Positions 1 to 7,710 of a DNA stretch of 41,419 nt are shown here, in pieces. The notes below the pieces were generated by a model, which worked only from the letters and a program-made list of their open reading frames with translations, had not been told where the DNA came from and did not search any database. The position numbers were made by a program, and so were the translations under genes. How positions within the stretch are numbered: position 1 is the stretch's first letter; each line of letters starts with the position of its first letter. This stretch comes from an uncultured Collinsella sp. GTDB taxonomy: Bacteria; Actinomycetota; Coriobacteriia; Coriobacteriales; Coriobacteriaceae. The DNA lies in assembly GCA_900540095.1 (NCBI GenBank), contig UQEO01000005.1:1-41419 (forward strand), read 5' to 3'.

Positions 1-10
1 TTGAACTGAG

Positions 11-41
11 AAGGGGGAGGCCTCGCGGCCTCCCCCTTTTT
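11..41 (+). terminator. Rho-independent terminator of upstream gene
   Basis: A 12-bp perfect stem (AAGGGGGAGGCC with GGCCTCCCCCTT) closes on a TCGC tetraloop and is followed by a T-run. It ends a plus-strand gene lying before the window, so coaE probably needs its own promoter. Confidence 0.9.
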
Positions 42-108
42 GCGTTGTATACACGTTGTACTTTGGGACCTAGCTCCCCCGTATGTGCTCTTACTGTTTG
101 GCTGTATT

Positions 109-139
109 TTGAGTCCATCTAGTGTATTTGAGCGATAAT
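109..139 (+). promoter_or_regulatory. possible coaE promoter
   Basis: TTGAGT (109-114) and GATAAT (134-139) resemble -35 and -10 boxes, but the 19-bp spacer is long. It lies between the upstream terminator and coaE, where a promoter is expected. This is pattern matching only. Confidence 0.35.
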
Positions 140-167
140 TACTCGCATTGGCGTTAGGGAGGGCTTG

Positions 168-809
168 ATGTTTACCGTATTTGTCTTGGGCAATATTGCT
201 TCGGGTAAGTCGACTGCCTGCCGCTATTTCGAATCTCGTGGCGCTATGCTTATCGATCTGGATGAGCTTGCAAAATCGCTGTATGTGCCGGGCTCTGATA
301 TCGTCAATACACTCGCGGATGAATTCGGTTGGGACATTTTGGATGAGGAAGGCGGCATTCGCCGCGGCATCCTCGCTTCTCGAGCTTTCGCTTCTCCTGA
401 TTCGGTCGCACGGCTCAATGACATCGTGCATCCCATTCTGATTGAACAGCTTTCGCTTAGGATTCTCGATCCGGTTTGTTGTACTGTTTCATCTCCCCGT
501 TATCCTTTTGCGGTGGTCGAGGTTTCTGCTCCGACTGGTTTTGAGGATGCATTTGGCTTGGCTGATGAAATTTTGGTCATCAGCGCCCCTTTGTCAGTTC
601 GTCGCGAGCGCGCTATTCAACGTGGCATGGAGCCATCTGATTTCGATGCCCGTTCTGCTTGCCAGCCCGAAGAGTCTGTGCTGTGCAATCTCGCTACAAC
701 TGTGATTGACAATGCGGCAGACGATAACTCGCTCTTTGAACAACTGGACGCATGGCTTTCGCGCCATGGGTTCGGGGATGTAGTGGATAAGGAGGAGGCC
801 GATGCCTAA
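168..809 (+). CDS. coaE: dephospho-CoA kinase
   Basis: Phosphorylates the ribose 3'-OH of dephospho-CoA, the last step of coenzyme A synthesis, in the cytosol. The N-terminus has a P-loop GNIASGKS (residues 8-15). It is followed by LIDLDELAKSLY, the family's substrate-binding Asp region, then an FGWDIL...G-I-R segment and LNDIVHPIL, all typical of CoaE. The 213-residue length fits the family. ATG at 168 is preferred over TTG at 165 because AGGGAGGG (156-163) then has a better spacing. The last 8 nt overlap the next gene (ATGCCTAA), which suggests translational coupling. The C-terminal part is poorly conserved, as is usual. Confidence 0.92.
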   Translation: MFTVFVLGNIASGKSTACRYFESRGAMLIDLDELAKSLYVPGSDIVNTLADEFGWDILDEEGGIRRGILASRAFASPDSVARLNDIVHPILIEQLSLRILDPVCCTVSSPRYPFAVVEVSAPTGFEDAFGLADEILVISAPLSVRRERAIQRGMEPSDFDARSACQPEESVLCNLATTVIDNAADDNSLFEQLDAWLSRHGFGDVVDKEEADA

Positions 810-1383
810 GACACGTTTCCTTACGTGGTATCGCCTTATACCGCTGGCTGCCGTTTTTGCCTTCGGCCTTATCTCATTCGTTTACTCGTATGCTCCTGCC
901 GCTTTCTTTAAGCCGCTGTATCCGATTGACTACGAGGCGTATGTAAAGCAATCCAGTATTTCGCATAATCTGGATCCGTATCTGGTGTGCGCTGTCATTA
1001 AGTCTGAATCGAATTGGGATCCCGAGGCCGAGTCGAATCAGGGTGCTCAGGGATTGATGCAGCTGATGCCCGAGACTGCCCAGGATATGATCGCCAAGGG
1101 CCTTGTCGACGGTGGCGAGTATTCGGCCGACAACCTTAACGATCCGGCTACGAATATCGAGTTTGGCTGTGCGTATCTCTCGTATCTTCTAGCGTATTTT
1201 AACGGGTCGACTGACAGTGCCATTGCCGCCTATAACGCCGGCATGGGCAATGTCGACGGATGGGCGCAGCAGAGTACGTCGCTTCATAATGCAATCACCT
1301 TTCCCGAGACGCAGGCGTATCTGATTCGTGTCAATAATGCCTGGGTTCGCTACAAGACCCTCTATCCCGATCGGTTCGTATAG
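802..1383 (+). CDS. lytic transglycosylase, SLT family, membrane-anchored
   Basis: Probable peptidoglycan lytic transglycosylase that cleaves the MurNAc-GlcNAc bond at the outer face of the membrane. A hydrophobic segment at about residues 9-35 acts as signal anchor. The Slt70-like domain follows: the catalytic Glu lies in KSESNWDPEAES, then GAQGLMQLMPETA, and further on AAYNAGMGNVDGW. These are the three classical goose-lysozyme/SLT motifs. At 193 residues it is a compact single-domain form. The start overlaps the coaE stop by 8 nt, and GGAGGAGG (791-798) upstream serves as ribosome binding site. It is co-transcribed with coaE; a functional link to CoA synthesis is not evident. Confidence 0.88.
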   Translation: MPKTRFLTWYRLIPLAAVFAFGLISFVYSYAPAAFFKPLYPIDYEAYVKQSSISHNLDPYLVCAVIKSESNWDPEAESNQGAQGLMQLMPETAQDMIAKGLVDGGEYSADNLNDPATNIEFGCAYLSYLLAYFNGSTDSAIAAYNAGMGNVDGWAQQSTSLHNAITFPETQAYLIRVNNAWVRYKTLYPDRFV

Positions 1384-1434
1384 GACTATGCCTGCCGCCT
1401 GCGTATACTGCAGATATATGAGTTAGGAGTATCC

Positions 1435-3675
1435 ATGGCGGAATTTGAAGTAGAACGCGTTGGTGGTGAACTTAAGCGCTTTGGCGTTGAAGGCTTTGAC
1501 GTGCCGTTTAAGGTCGTGTCTCCCTATGAGCCTGCCGGTTCCCAGCCTAAGGCCATTGAGTCGCTTGTGCAGGGCGTGAGGGACGGAGACCGCTATCAGG
1601 TTTTGCTGGGCGTGACTGGTTCGGGCAAGACCTTCACGATGGCAAAGACTATTGAGGCCCTGGGAAAGCCGACGCTGGTCATGGCTCCGAATAAAACGCT
1701 CGCCGCTCAGCTTGCGAGCGAGCTCAAAGAGTTCTTTCCCAACAACGCTGTGGTCTACTTCGTCTCGTACTACGACTACTATCAGCCCGAGGCGTATGTG
1801 CCGCAAAGCGATACATATATCGAGAAAGACTCCTCGATTAACGAAGAGGTTGAGATGCTGCGACATCAGGCGACCGCATCGCTACTCTCTCGACGTGATG
1901 TGATCGTTGTCGCATCGGTCTCGTGTATCTATGGCATTGGCTCTCCTGAGGACTATGCGGGTCTGGCTCCAAACGTCGACAAGAAGGTGCCGCTCGAGCG
2001 CGATGACTTTATCCATGCACTTATCGACATTCAATATGATCGCAATGACTATGACCTGGCACGCGGCACGTTCCGCGTGCGCGGCGATGTTGTCGACGTG
2101 TATCCGCCTTATGCCGAGCATCCGTTGCGGTTTGAGTTCTTTGGCGACGAGGTCGAGCTGATTGCTGAGATCGATGAGGTCACCGGTGAGATGCTTCGTG
2201 AGTACGAGGCCATCCCCGTATGGCCGGCATCGCACTACGTGACCGAGAAGCCGAAGGTCAAGGCGGCCCTGAAATCGATCAGCGAAGAGTGCGAGAAGCG
2301 CGTGGCGGAGCTCAAGGCGACCGACAAGTTGCTCGAGGCGCAGCGTCTGCAGCAGCGCACCGATTATGATCTTGAGATGCTCGAGACGATGGGCTTTTGC
2401 AACGGCATCGAGAACTACTCGCGTCATCTGGACGGTCGCAAGCCGGGTGAGCCGCCGTTTACCCTAATCGATTACTTTCCCAAGGATATGCTCTGCATCA
2501 TCGATGAGAGCCATGTGACGGTGCCGCAGATTCGCGGCATGCACGAAGGTGACCGCTCGCGTAAGGTGACGCTGGTGGAACACGGTTTTCGCCTGCCCTC
2601 GGCGCTCGATAACCGCCCGCTTCGTTTCGATGAGTTTGAGGCAAGGATACCCCAGTTTATCTATGTTTCGGCCACGCCGGGCGACTACGAGCTGCGGGTG
2701 AGCCAAAACGACGTGGAGCAGATTATTCGTCCGACCGGTCTGCTCGATCCCAAGATCGATGTGCGTCCGGTTCGCGGTCAGATTGACGATCTTGAGGACG
2801 AGATTCGCGAGCGCGTTGCCCGCAAGGAGCGCGTGCTGGTGACCACGTTGACCAAGCGCATGGCCGAGGACCTGACCGACCATCTGCTTGATGCGGGCAT
2901 TAAGGTCAATTACATGCATTCTGATACGGCGACAATGGACCGTGTCGAGATCCTGCGAACGCTGCGCGAGGGCAAGATCGATGTTCTCGTTGGCATCAAC
3001 CTGCTTCGCGAGGGCTTGGATCTTCCCGAGGTCTCACTGGTGGCAATTCTCGATGCCGATAAGGAAGGCTTCTTGCGCAACCGCCGTTCGCTGATTCAGA
3101 CGATTGGCCGCGCGGCCCGTAACGCCGATGGCGAAGTCATCATGTATGCGGACGTTGTGACCGATTCGATGAAAGAGGCCATCGAGGAGACGCAGCGCCG
3201 TCGCGAGATTCAGATGGCATATAACGAAGAGCATGGCATTGTGCCCAAGACAGTGCGCAAGGCCATCAACGACATCTCAAGTTTTATTGCCGAGGCCGAA
3301 AAAACCGTGGGTTCCAAGGGGCGCTCGAAGGGCGATTCTCTTGGTCATGGCGCATTCTATACGCCCGATGAGTCGGGCGAGGGCGGCGTGCCGGAAACGG
3401 TGGCGCCCGAGCAGACACTTGCGGAGCAGTTGGAAGAACTGCCGCATGACGAGCTTGTGCGGATCGTCGAAACCATGGAAGAGGATATGCGCAACGCTTC
3501 TGCCGCCATGGACTTTGAGGAGGCGGCGCGCCTGCGCGATGCCGTCGTTCAGATTCGGGCGATGCTCGAGGGCGCGTCTGAGGACGAGACGATCGAGCGC
3601 TTACGTTCGCAGGCCCGCAAGGGTTCCACGTTCGCATCGGGCAGAAAACGCCAGGGTGCACGGTTTAAGAAATAG
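1435..3675 (+). CDS. uvrB: UvrABC excinuclease subunit B
   Basis: DNA-damage-verifying helicase-like subunit of nucleotide excision repair; it takes DNA from UvrA and recruits UvrC. The Walker A GVTGSGKT lies at residues 59-66. The beta-hairpin region YYDYYQPEAYVPQSDTYIEK and the IDESHVT helicase motif follow, then the C-terminal helicase motifs (QTIGRAARN) and a UVR domain (MDFEEAARLRDAV) near the C-terminus that contacts UvrC. At 746 residues it is longer than the common 660-690, owing to about 20 extra N-terminal residues and a longer segment before the UVR domain. ATG at 1435 follows TTAGGAG (1423-1429). A TATACT box at 1404-1409 might be a -10 element, with no good -35. Confidence 0.97.
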   Translation: MAEFEVERVGGELKRFGVEGFDVPFKVVSPYEPAGSQPKAIESLVQGVRDGDRYQVLLGVTGSGKTFTMAKTIEALGKPTLVMAPNKTLAAQLASELKEFFPNNAVVYFVSYYDYYQPEAYVPQSDTYIEKDSSINEEVEMLRHQATASLLSRRDVIVVASVSCIYGIGSPEDYAGLAPNVDKKVPLERDDFIHALIDIQYDRNDYDLARGTFRVRGDVVDVYPPYAEHPLRFEFFGDEVELIAEIDEVTGEMLREYEAIPVWPASHYVTEKPKVKAALKSISEECEKRVAELKATDKLLEAQRLQQRTDYDLEMLETMGFCNGIENYSRHLDGRKPGEPPFTLIDYFPKDMLCIIDESHVTVPQIRGMHEGDRSRKVTLVEHGFRLPSALDNRPLRFDEFEARIPQFIYVSATPGDYELRVSQNDVEQIIRPTGLLDPKIDVRPVRGQIDDLEDEIRERVARKERVLVTTLTKRMAEDLTDHLLDAGIKVNYMHSDTATMDRVEILRTLREGKIDVLVGINLLREGLDLPEVSLVAILDADKEGFLRNRRSLIQTIGRAARNADGEVIMYADVVTDSMKEAIEETQRRREIQMAYNEEHGIVPKTVRKAINDISSFIAEAEKTVGSKGRSKGDSLGHGAFYTPDESGEGGVPETVAPEQTLAEQLEELPHDELVRIVETMEEDMRNASAAMDFEEAARLRDAVVQIRAMLEGASEDETIERLRSQARKGSTFASGRKRQGARFKK

Positions 3676-3678
3676 CGA

Positions 3679-3720
3679 ACAGGCCCCGAGTTCCCTGTGG
3701 AGCTCGGGGCCTGTGTCTTT
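3679..3720 (+). terminator. Rho-independent terminator of uvrB
   Basis: ACAGGCCCCGAG (3679-3690) pairs with CTCGGGGCCTGT (3703-3714) over a 12-nt loop, followed by GTCTTTT. It lies four bases after the uvrB stop and separates uvrB from the converging minus-strand gene. Confidence 0.85.
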
Positions 3721-3740
3721 TGCGCGCTGGAATTCGTGCG

Positions 3741-5381
3741 TTAGAGGTCCGCGATCAGGGCTTCGGCACAACGGATGCCGTCGGTGGCCGCGCTCATGAT
3801 GCCGCCAGCATATCCAGCTCCCTCACCACAAGGGTAGAGGCCCGGGGTCGACACGGCATGGCACGTTCGGTCCCGGGTGACAGTGACAGGTGAGCTCGAA
3901 CGAGTCTCCACGCCGGTAAGAACGGCATCGGGACGGTCGTAGCCTCGTAGCTTTTTTCCGAGTAGGGGAAGTCCCAGGCGGAGCGACTCGACGATATGCT
4001 GCGGCAGGGCTTCGTCAATTGCCGTCCAGGTCACACCGAGCGGATAGGTGGGCTTTACCTTTCCGGGCGCCTTGCTGGCGCGTCCTGCGAGGAAATCTCC
4101 GACGAGTTGTGCCGGTGCGTTCCAGTTGGAACCGCCCAGGCGATAGGCGGCCGCCTCGCAGGCACGCTGGAGCTCGATGCCGGCGAGCGGGTCATCGTTG
4201 GGAAGGTCCTCAGGCGTGACGTTAACGAGCAAGGCGGCATTTGCGTTGCGTCCGTCGCGGGCATTGAGGCTAGCGCCGTTGACGCACAGGTGGCCCTGCT
4301 CGGAAGAGGCGGCGACAACCTGTCCGCCGGGGCACATGCAAAACGAGAACACGCTGCGGCCGTTGGGAAGATGGGCGACGAGCTTGTAGGGGGCTGCTCC
4401 GAGGGCAGGATGTCCCGCCAAGGCTCCATATTGGGCTCGGTCGATGTCGCGCTGCGGATGCTCGATGCGAACGCCCATGGCAAAGGTCTTTTGTGCGAGG
4501 GCCACGTTGTGGTCCTTAAGGAGCTCAAAAATATCGCGAGCAGAATGCCCGCAGGCGAGGATGAGGTGCTTTGTCTCGATTGGCTCGCAAGCGGCGTCTT
4601 GGGACGATTGGACATCAATACCGGTAATGGCGCCAGACGCGTCGATGTGAATGTCGACGAGCTTTGTTCGATAACGGACGACACCTCCGAGCTGCTCGAT
4701 GCGCTGGGATATAGCGGTGACAACCGTGGGAAGGATGTCGGAGCCAATGTGCGGCTTGGCATCCCACAGAATATCGCGGGGCGCGCCCGCCTCGACGAAG
4801 GTTTCGAGGATAAGGCGATGGGCGGGATTTTTGGTTCCCGTATTGAGCTTGCCGTCCGAGAAGGTCCCCGCGCCGCCCAGGCCAAACTGGATATTGCTCT
4901 CGGGGTCGAGAATGCGCTCCTTTAGAAAGAGATCGATCGCATGCGAGCGGCGAAATGCTGGGTCGCCGCGCTCGATGAGCAAGGGCTTAAGACCCGCTTC
5001 GGCAAGGGTGAGTGCAGCGAAAAGGCCAGCGCATCCGGCGCCGACAACGACAGGGCATTCTTGAGGTGCGTCGGAGACGGGGGAGGGGAATGAGGGCCCA
5101 TCGTCCTCTATCGCGCGTACGCGCGAGCGGTCACGCTCGGCGACGCTGTCGACCGCTTCTCGCTCGAGGTGGGGACTAGTCAGCTCAACACGAAAGCTCA
5201 GGATAAAATGGACGTCTCGTTTTTTGCGAGCGTCGATTGACTTGCGGTGGAGCTCGATGGACTTGATCTCGGAGTCCTTGCAACGTAGGACGCGCTTGGC
5301 GACTCGCTTGCCAACAATGAGGCAGGCATTTTCATCGCCGGCTTCATCGAGCGACGCGTTGACTTGGGTGATTTCGATCAT
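3741..5381 (-). CDS. FAD-dependent dehydrogenase, COG2509-like
   Basis: Uncharacterised flavoprotein of the COG2509 type; substrate unknown. The first ~105 residues are a separate basic/mixed domain (K/R-rich around 25-60). The FAD-binding Rossmann motif VVVGAGCAGLFAAL follows at about 111-124. The family hallmark FGLGGAGTFSDGKL and a C-terminal YPCGEGAGYAGGIMSAATDG then complete the FAD site. The start is set at 5381 because AAGGAG lies six bases upstream on the minus strand; the open frame extends further but without family similarity. It has 546 residues. It converges on uvrB and lies behind a hairpin that separates it from the next flavoprotein, so it may be read at lower level from the same promoter. 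Confidence 0.85.
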   Translation of the reverse strand: MIEITQVNASLDEAGDENACLIVGKRVAKRVLRCKDSEIKSIELHRKSIDARKKRDVHFILSFRVELTSPHLEREAVDSVAERDRSRVRAIEDDGPSFPSPVSDAPQECPVVVGAGCAGLFAALTLAEAGLKPLLIERGDPAFRRSHAIDLFLKERILDPESNIQFGLGGAGTFSDGKLNTGTKNPAHRLILETFVEAGAPRDILWDAKPHIGSDILPTVVTAISQRIEQLGGVVRYRTKLVDIHIDASGAITGIDVQSSQDAACEPIETKHLILACGHSARDIFELLKDHNVALAQKTFAMGVRIEHPQRDIDRAQYGALAGHPALGAAPYKLVAHLPNGRSVFSFCMCPGGQVVAASSEQGHLCVNGASLNARDGRNANAALLVNVTPEDLPNDDPLAGIELQRACEAAAYRLGGSNWNAPAQLVGDFLAGRASKAPGKVKPTYPLGVTWTAIDEALPQHIVESLRLGLPLLGKKLRGYDRPDAVLTGVETRSSSPVTVTRDRTCHAVSTPGLYPCGEGAGYAGGIMSAATDGIRCAEALIADL

Positions 5382-5401
5382 CGAGGTCTCCTTAGAGGCA
5401 A

Positions 5402-5431
5402 GAAAGAGGCCGTCCGGTATCCCAGACGGCC
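5402..5431 (-). terminator. hairpin between two flavoprotein genes
   Basis: On the minus strand GGCCGTC (5431-5425) pairs with GACGGCC (5414-5408) over a 10-nt loop and is followed by TCTTTCTT. This is a plausible weak terminator or attenuator after the HI0933-like gene. Confidence 0.6.
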
Positions 5432-5461
5432 CGAATGCGTTTTTGATTATAGACTGCGCGG

Positions 5462-6734
5462 CTACAGGCTGCTTGCGGCGCGAATGCCCGAGAGCCAGGC
5501 CCACGCAAGGTTAAAGCCTCCGCAATCGGCGTCGATGTCGAGCGCTTCGCCGCAGATGTAAAGCGGGGCGTCGACAGCGCTGCGCGCGCGTAGACTGGGT
5601 ATTGAGATGCTCTCGACAGATACGCCACCACGCGTGACCTGCGCCGAGCGCTCCTCGGCTGTTCCCTCGACGAGCAGCTTAAAGTGTTTGAGGATTGAGA
5701 CCAGATGGATGACATCGTTGGAGCCTGGATGGCACTGCTCGAACGCTGTACAGACGACGCGGGAGAGTTGCGGGGCGAGCATGCCGTCGAGCCAACGGGG
5801 ATCGCGGGGCGAAAAGCCGCCGAGCAGCTTAACGCGCCGGTTGAGCATATCGAGCAGCTCGTCTTTAGAGAGGTCGGGGAAAACGTCGAGCAGGATCGTA
5901 TCGCCGCGCTGGATACGACGGGAGAGGTTGAAGACAGCGACGCCCGAGATGCCGAAGGTTCGAAACAGTACTTCACCGTCTTCGTGCCAGAGCTCACTAC
6001 GGTTACGGGTGAGCGTCAAGCGGGCGCGGACGCGCAGACCATCCAACGTCTTGAGTGCTGCCCGATCGCCAACGACCGTTGCCGATACGGGGCAGAGGAT
6101 GGGGCGCAGCGAAGTGAGGGGGAGGCTAAACGTATCGGCGATACCGGTGGGGTTGCCGCCCGTGGCGATAATTACGGCATGTGCCTGCAGGGCCTCGTTC
6201 TTGCGAGGGACATCGGCGAGCGCTTTCCGAAGCGAGCGGAGCTCCGATTTTCGGTCGTCGTGCTTTTTTGCCTTGAGCGCCCGCGCTGGACGGTCTATTT
6301 GGAGTGCCCAGCCTTCGGAAACTTTGTGCGCCGAGGCAACGTTGGCTCCGCAGATTAAGGTGATACCTAGGCGGTTGCAAACGTTGAGAAGCGCGTCGCG
6401 CACCGATTCGGCGCGAAGGGAGCGCGGGTACAGCCGGCCTTCCTCGGAGGTTGTCATGATGCCCAGCGAGGAGAAGAAACCCATAAGCTCTTGTTCGGGT
6501 TGGGGGCCCATGACAGATTCGACGAATGCGGGGTGGTTATACCGCTGAGGATCAATCGATTCGTTGGAGAGGTTGCAGCGGCCGTTGCCGGTCGCAAGGA
6601 GCTTAAGGCCGCAGGCGACATCGCGCTCAACGATGCAGACGCTTTTGCCAGCGCGTGCGGCCGTAATGGCGGGGGGGGGGCCCGGAAGCCCCGCCGCCGA
6701 TTACCAGGACGTCATAGAAGGCGCTCGTGTTCAC
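5462..6734 (-). pseudogene. HI0933/BaiN-family flavoprotein, frameshifted
   Basis: NAD(P)/FAD-dependent oxidoreductase of the HI0933 (YhiN/BaiN-like) family, substrate unknown. Reading starts at GTG 6734, directly after the mrp stop, and gives NTSAFYDVLVIGGGASG, a normal FAD-binding start. A run of ten C on the minus strand (6680-6671) then shifts the frame. In the corrected frame one reads AITAARAGKSVCIVERD and KLLATGNGRCNLSN, the expected family motifs. The rest is intact to TTA at 5462, including ATGGNPTG and a C-terminal GEALDIDADCGGFNLAWAWLSG. Family members usually have Leu-Ala-Ala where the C-run would encode Pro-Pro-Pro, so several bases plus one extra base are affected. This could be a true pseudogene, a phase-variable tract or a sequencing/assembly error. 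Confidence 0.8.
6671..6680. repeat. G10 homopolymer causing frameshift
   Basis: Ten consecutive G on the plus strand, preceded by GGC and followed by CCC, inside the FAD-binding motif of the flavoprotein on the minus strand. Nine bases would restore the frame. Confidence 0.95.
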
Positions 6735-7565
6735 TTAGGCCTCGTCGGTCTCGTGCGGGGTAATGGCCTCGACGGCAGAGACTGCCTTGGGCAACATGCC
6801 ATCGGGCAGCGCGGTCTCGACCTCGCCCTTATCGCAGGCCTCGGCGAGTGACGGATTGATGGGAAGCGTGCCCAAGATGTCGAGGTTATAGCGCTCTGCG
6901 ACCTCGGGGAGCTTGCTCTTGCCAAAGACCTCGATCTTCTTGCCGCAGTCGGGGCACTCAATATAGCTCATGTTTTCGACGATGCCCAGAATGGGGACGT
7001 TCATCTTCTCGGCCATGTTGACCGCCTTGGCGACGATCATCGAGACCAGATCCTGCGGGCTCGTGACGATGACGATGCCGTCGACGGGCAGTGACTGGAA
7101 GACGGTGAGAGCGACGTCGCCTGTTCCCGGAGGCATGTCGACCAGCAGGTAGTCGATGGGGCCCCACGAGGTCTCGCTCCAGAACTGCCTAATGGCGCCT
7201 GCGATGACCGGACCGCGCCAAAGGACGGGGTCGGTCTCGTTTTGGAGCAGCAGGTTGGAGCTCATGACCTTGACGCCGTGCTCGGAGATTTCGGGCAGCA
7301 TAAGGTTGCCAAGGGCATGGACGTGGCGTCCGCTCATACCGAACATCTTGGGGATAGAGGGACCGGTGATGTCGGCATCGAGGACGCCGACCTTGTGGCC
7401 GTGACGGGCAAGCTCGGTGGCGATGGCACCGGTGACAAACGACTTGCCGACACCGCCCTTGCCGGAAAGTACGGCGATGACGCGTTTGACCTCGGATAGC
7501 GTGTTCTCCTCAAATTGCGACGGCGACGTTTGTCCGCCGGCAGCCTGTGCGTGCTCGCAACCCAT
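6735..7565 (-). CDS. Mrp/NBP35-family Fe-S cluster carrier ATPase
   Basis: P-loop NTPase that probably binds and hands over [4Fe-4S] clusters to apoproteins in the cytosol. The deviant Walker A SGKGGVGKS lies at residues 34-42. Further motifs are VLDADITGPS and LLVDMPPGTGD (switch regions). The CPDC pair (Cys204, Cys207) bridges a cluster between subunits in this family. Length is 276 residues. ATG at 7565 is chosen because AAAGGAG stands seven bases upstream; the upstream 19 codons have no support. It has no N-terminal DUF59 domain, which many bacterial Mrp have. The flavoprotein start follows its stop codon directly, so the two form an operon. Confidence 0.9.
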   Translation of the reverse strand: MGCEHAQAAGGQTSPSQFEENTLSEVKRVIAVLSGKGGVGKSFVTGAIATELARHGHKVGVLDADITGPSIPKMFGMSGRHVHALGNLMLPEISEHGVKVMSSNLLLQNETDPVLWRGPVIAGAIRQFWSETSWGPIDYLLVDMPPGTGDVALTVFQSLPVDGIVIVTSPQDLVSMIVAKAVNMAEKMNVPILGIVENMSYIECPDCGKKIEVFGKSKLPEVAERYNLDILGTLPINPSLAEACDKGEVETALPDGMLPKAVSAVEAITPHETDEA

Positions 7566-7620
7566 GTATGACTCCTTTGTATATGTTGGGGCCGAGGCCC
7601 CGTGATGTGACATGAGCGTC

Positions 7621-7650
7621 ATTGTACCCTCGTTTGCGAGCGGGAGTCAT
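7621..7650 (-). promoter_or_regulatory. possible mrp promoter
   Basis: On the minus strand ATGACT (7650-7645) and TACAAT (7626-7621) are spaced by 18 bp, about 55 bp before the mrp start. A short GGGGC/GCCCC hairpin (7588-7601) lies in the presumed leader. Weak evidence. Confidence 0.35.
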
Positions 7651-7710
7651 TTGCGATGCATTTGGGCCGAGCGTGCTTGCAATACGATGGGTCCAAGCGA
7701 ATGGGCGGGC

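Noticed and set aside
3996..4925. Long plus-strand open frame opposite the COG2509-like gene
   Set aside because: It is the antisense shadow of a well-conserved flavoprotein; no ribosome binding site or recognisable domain.
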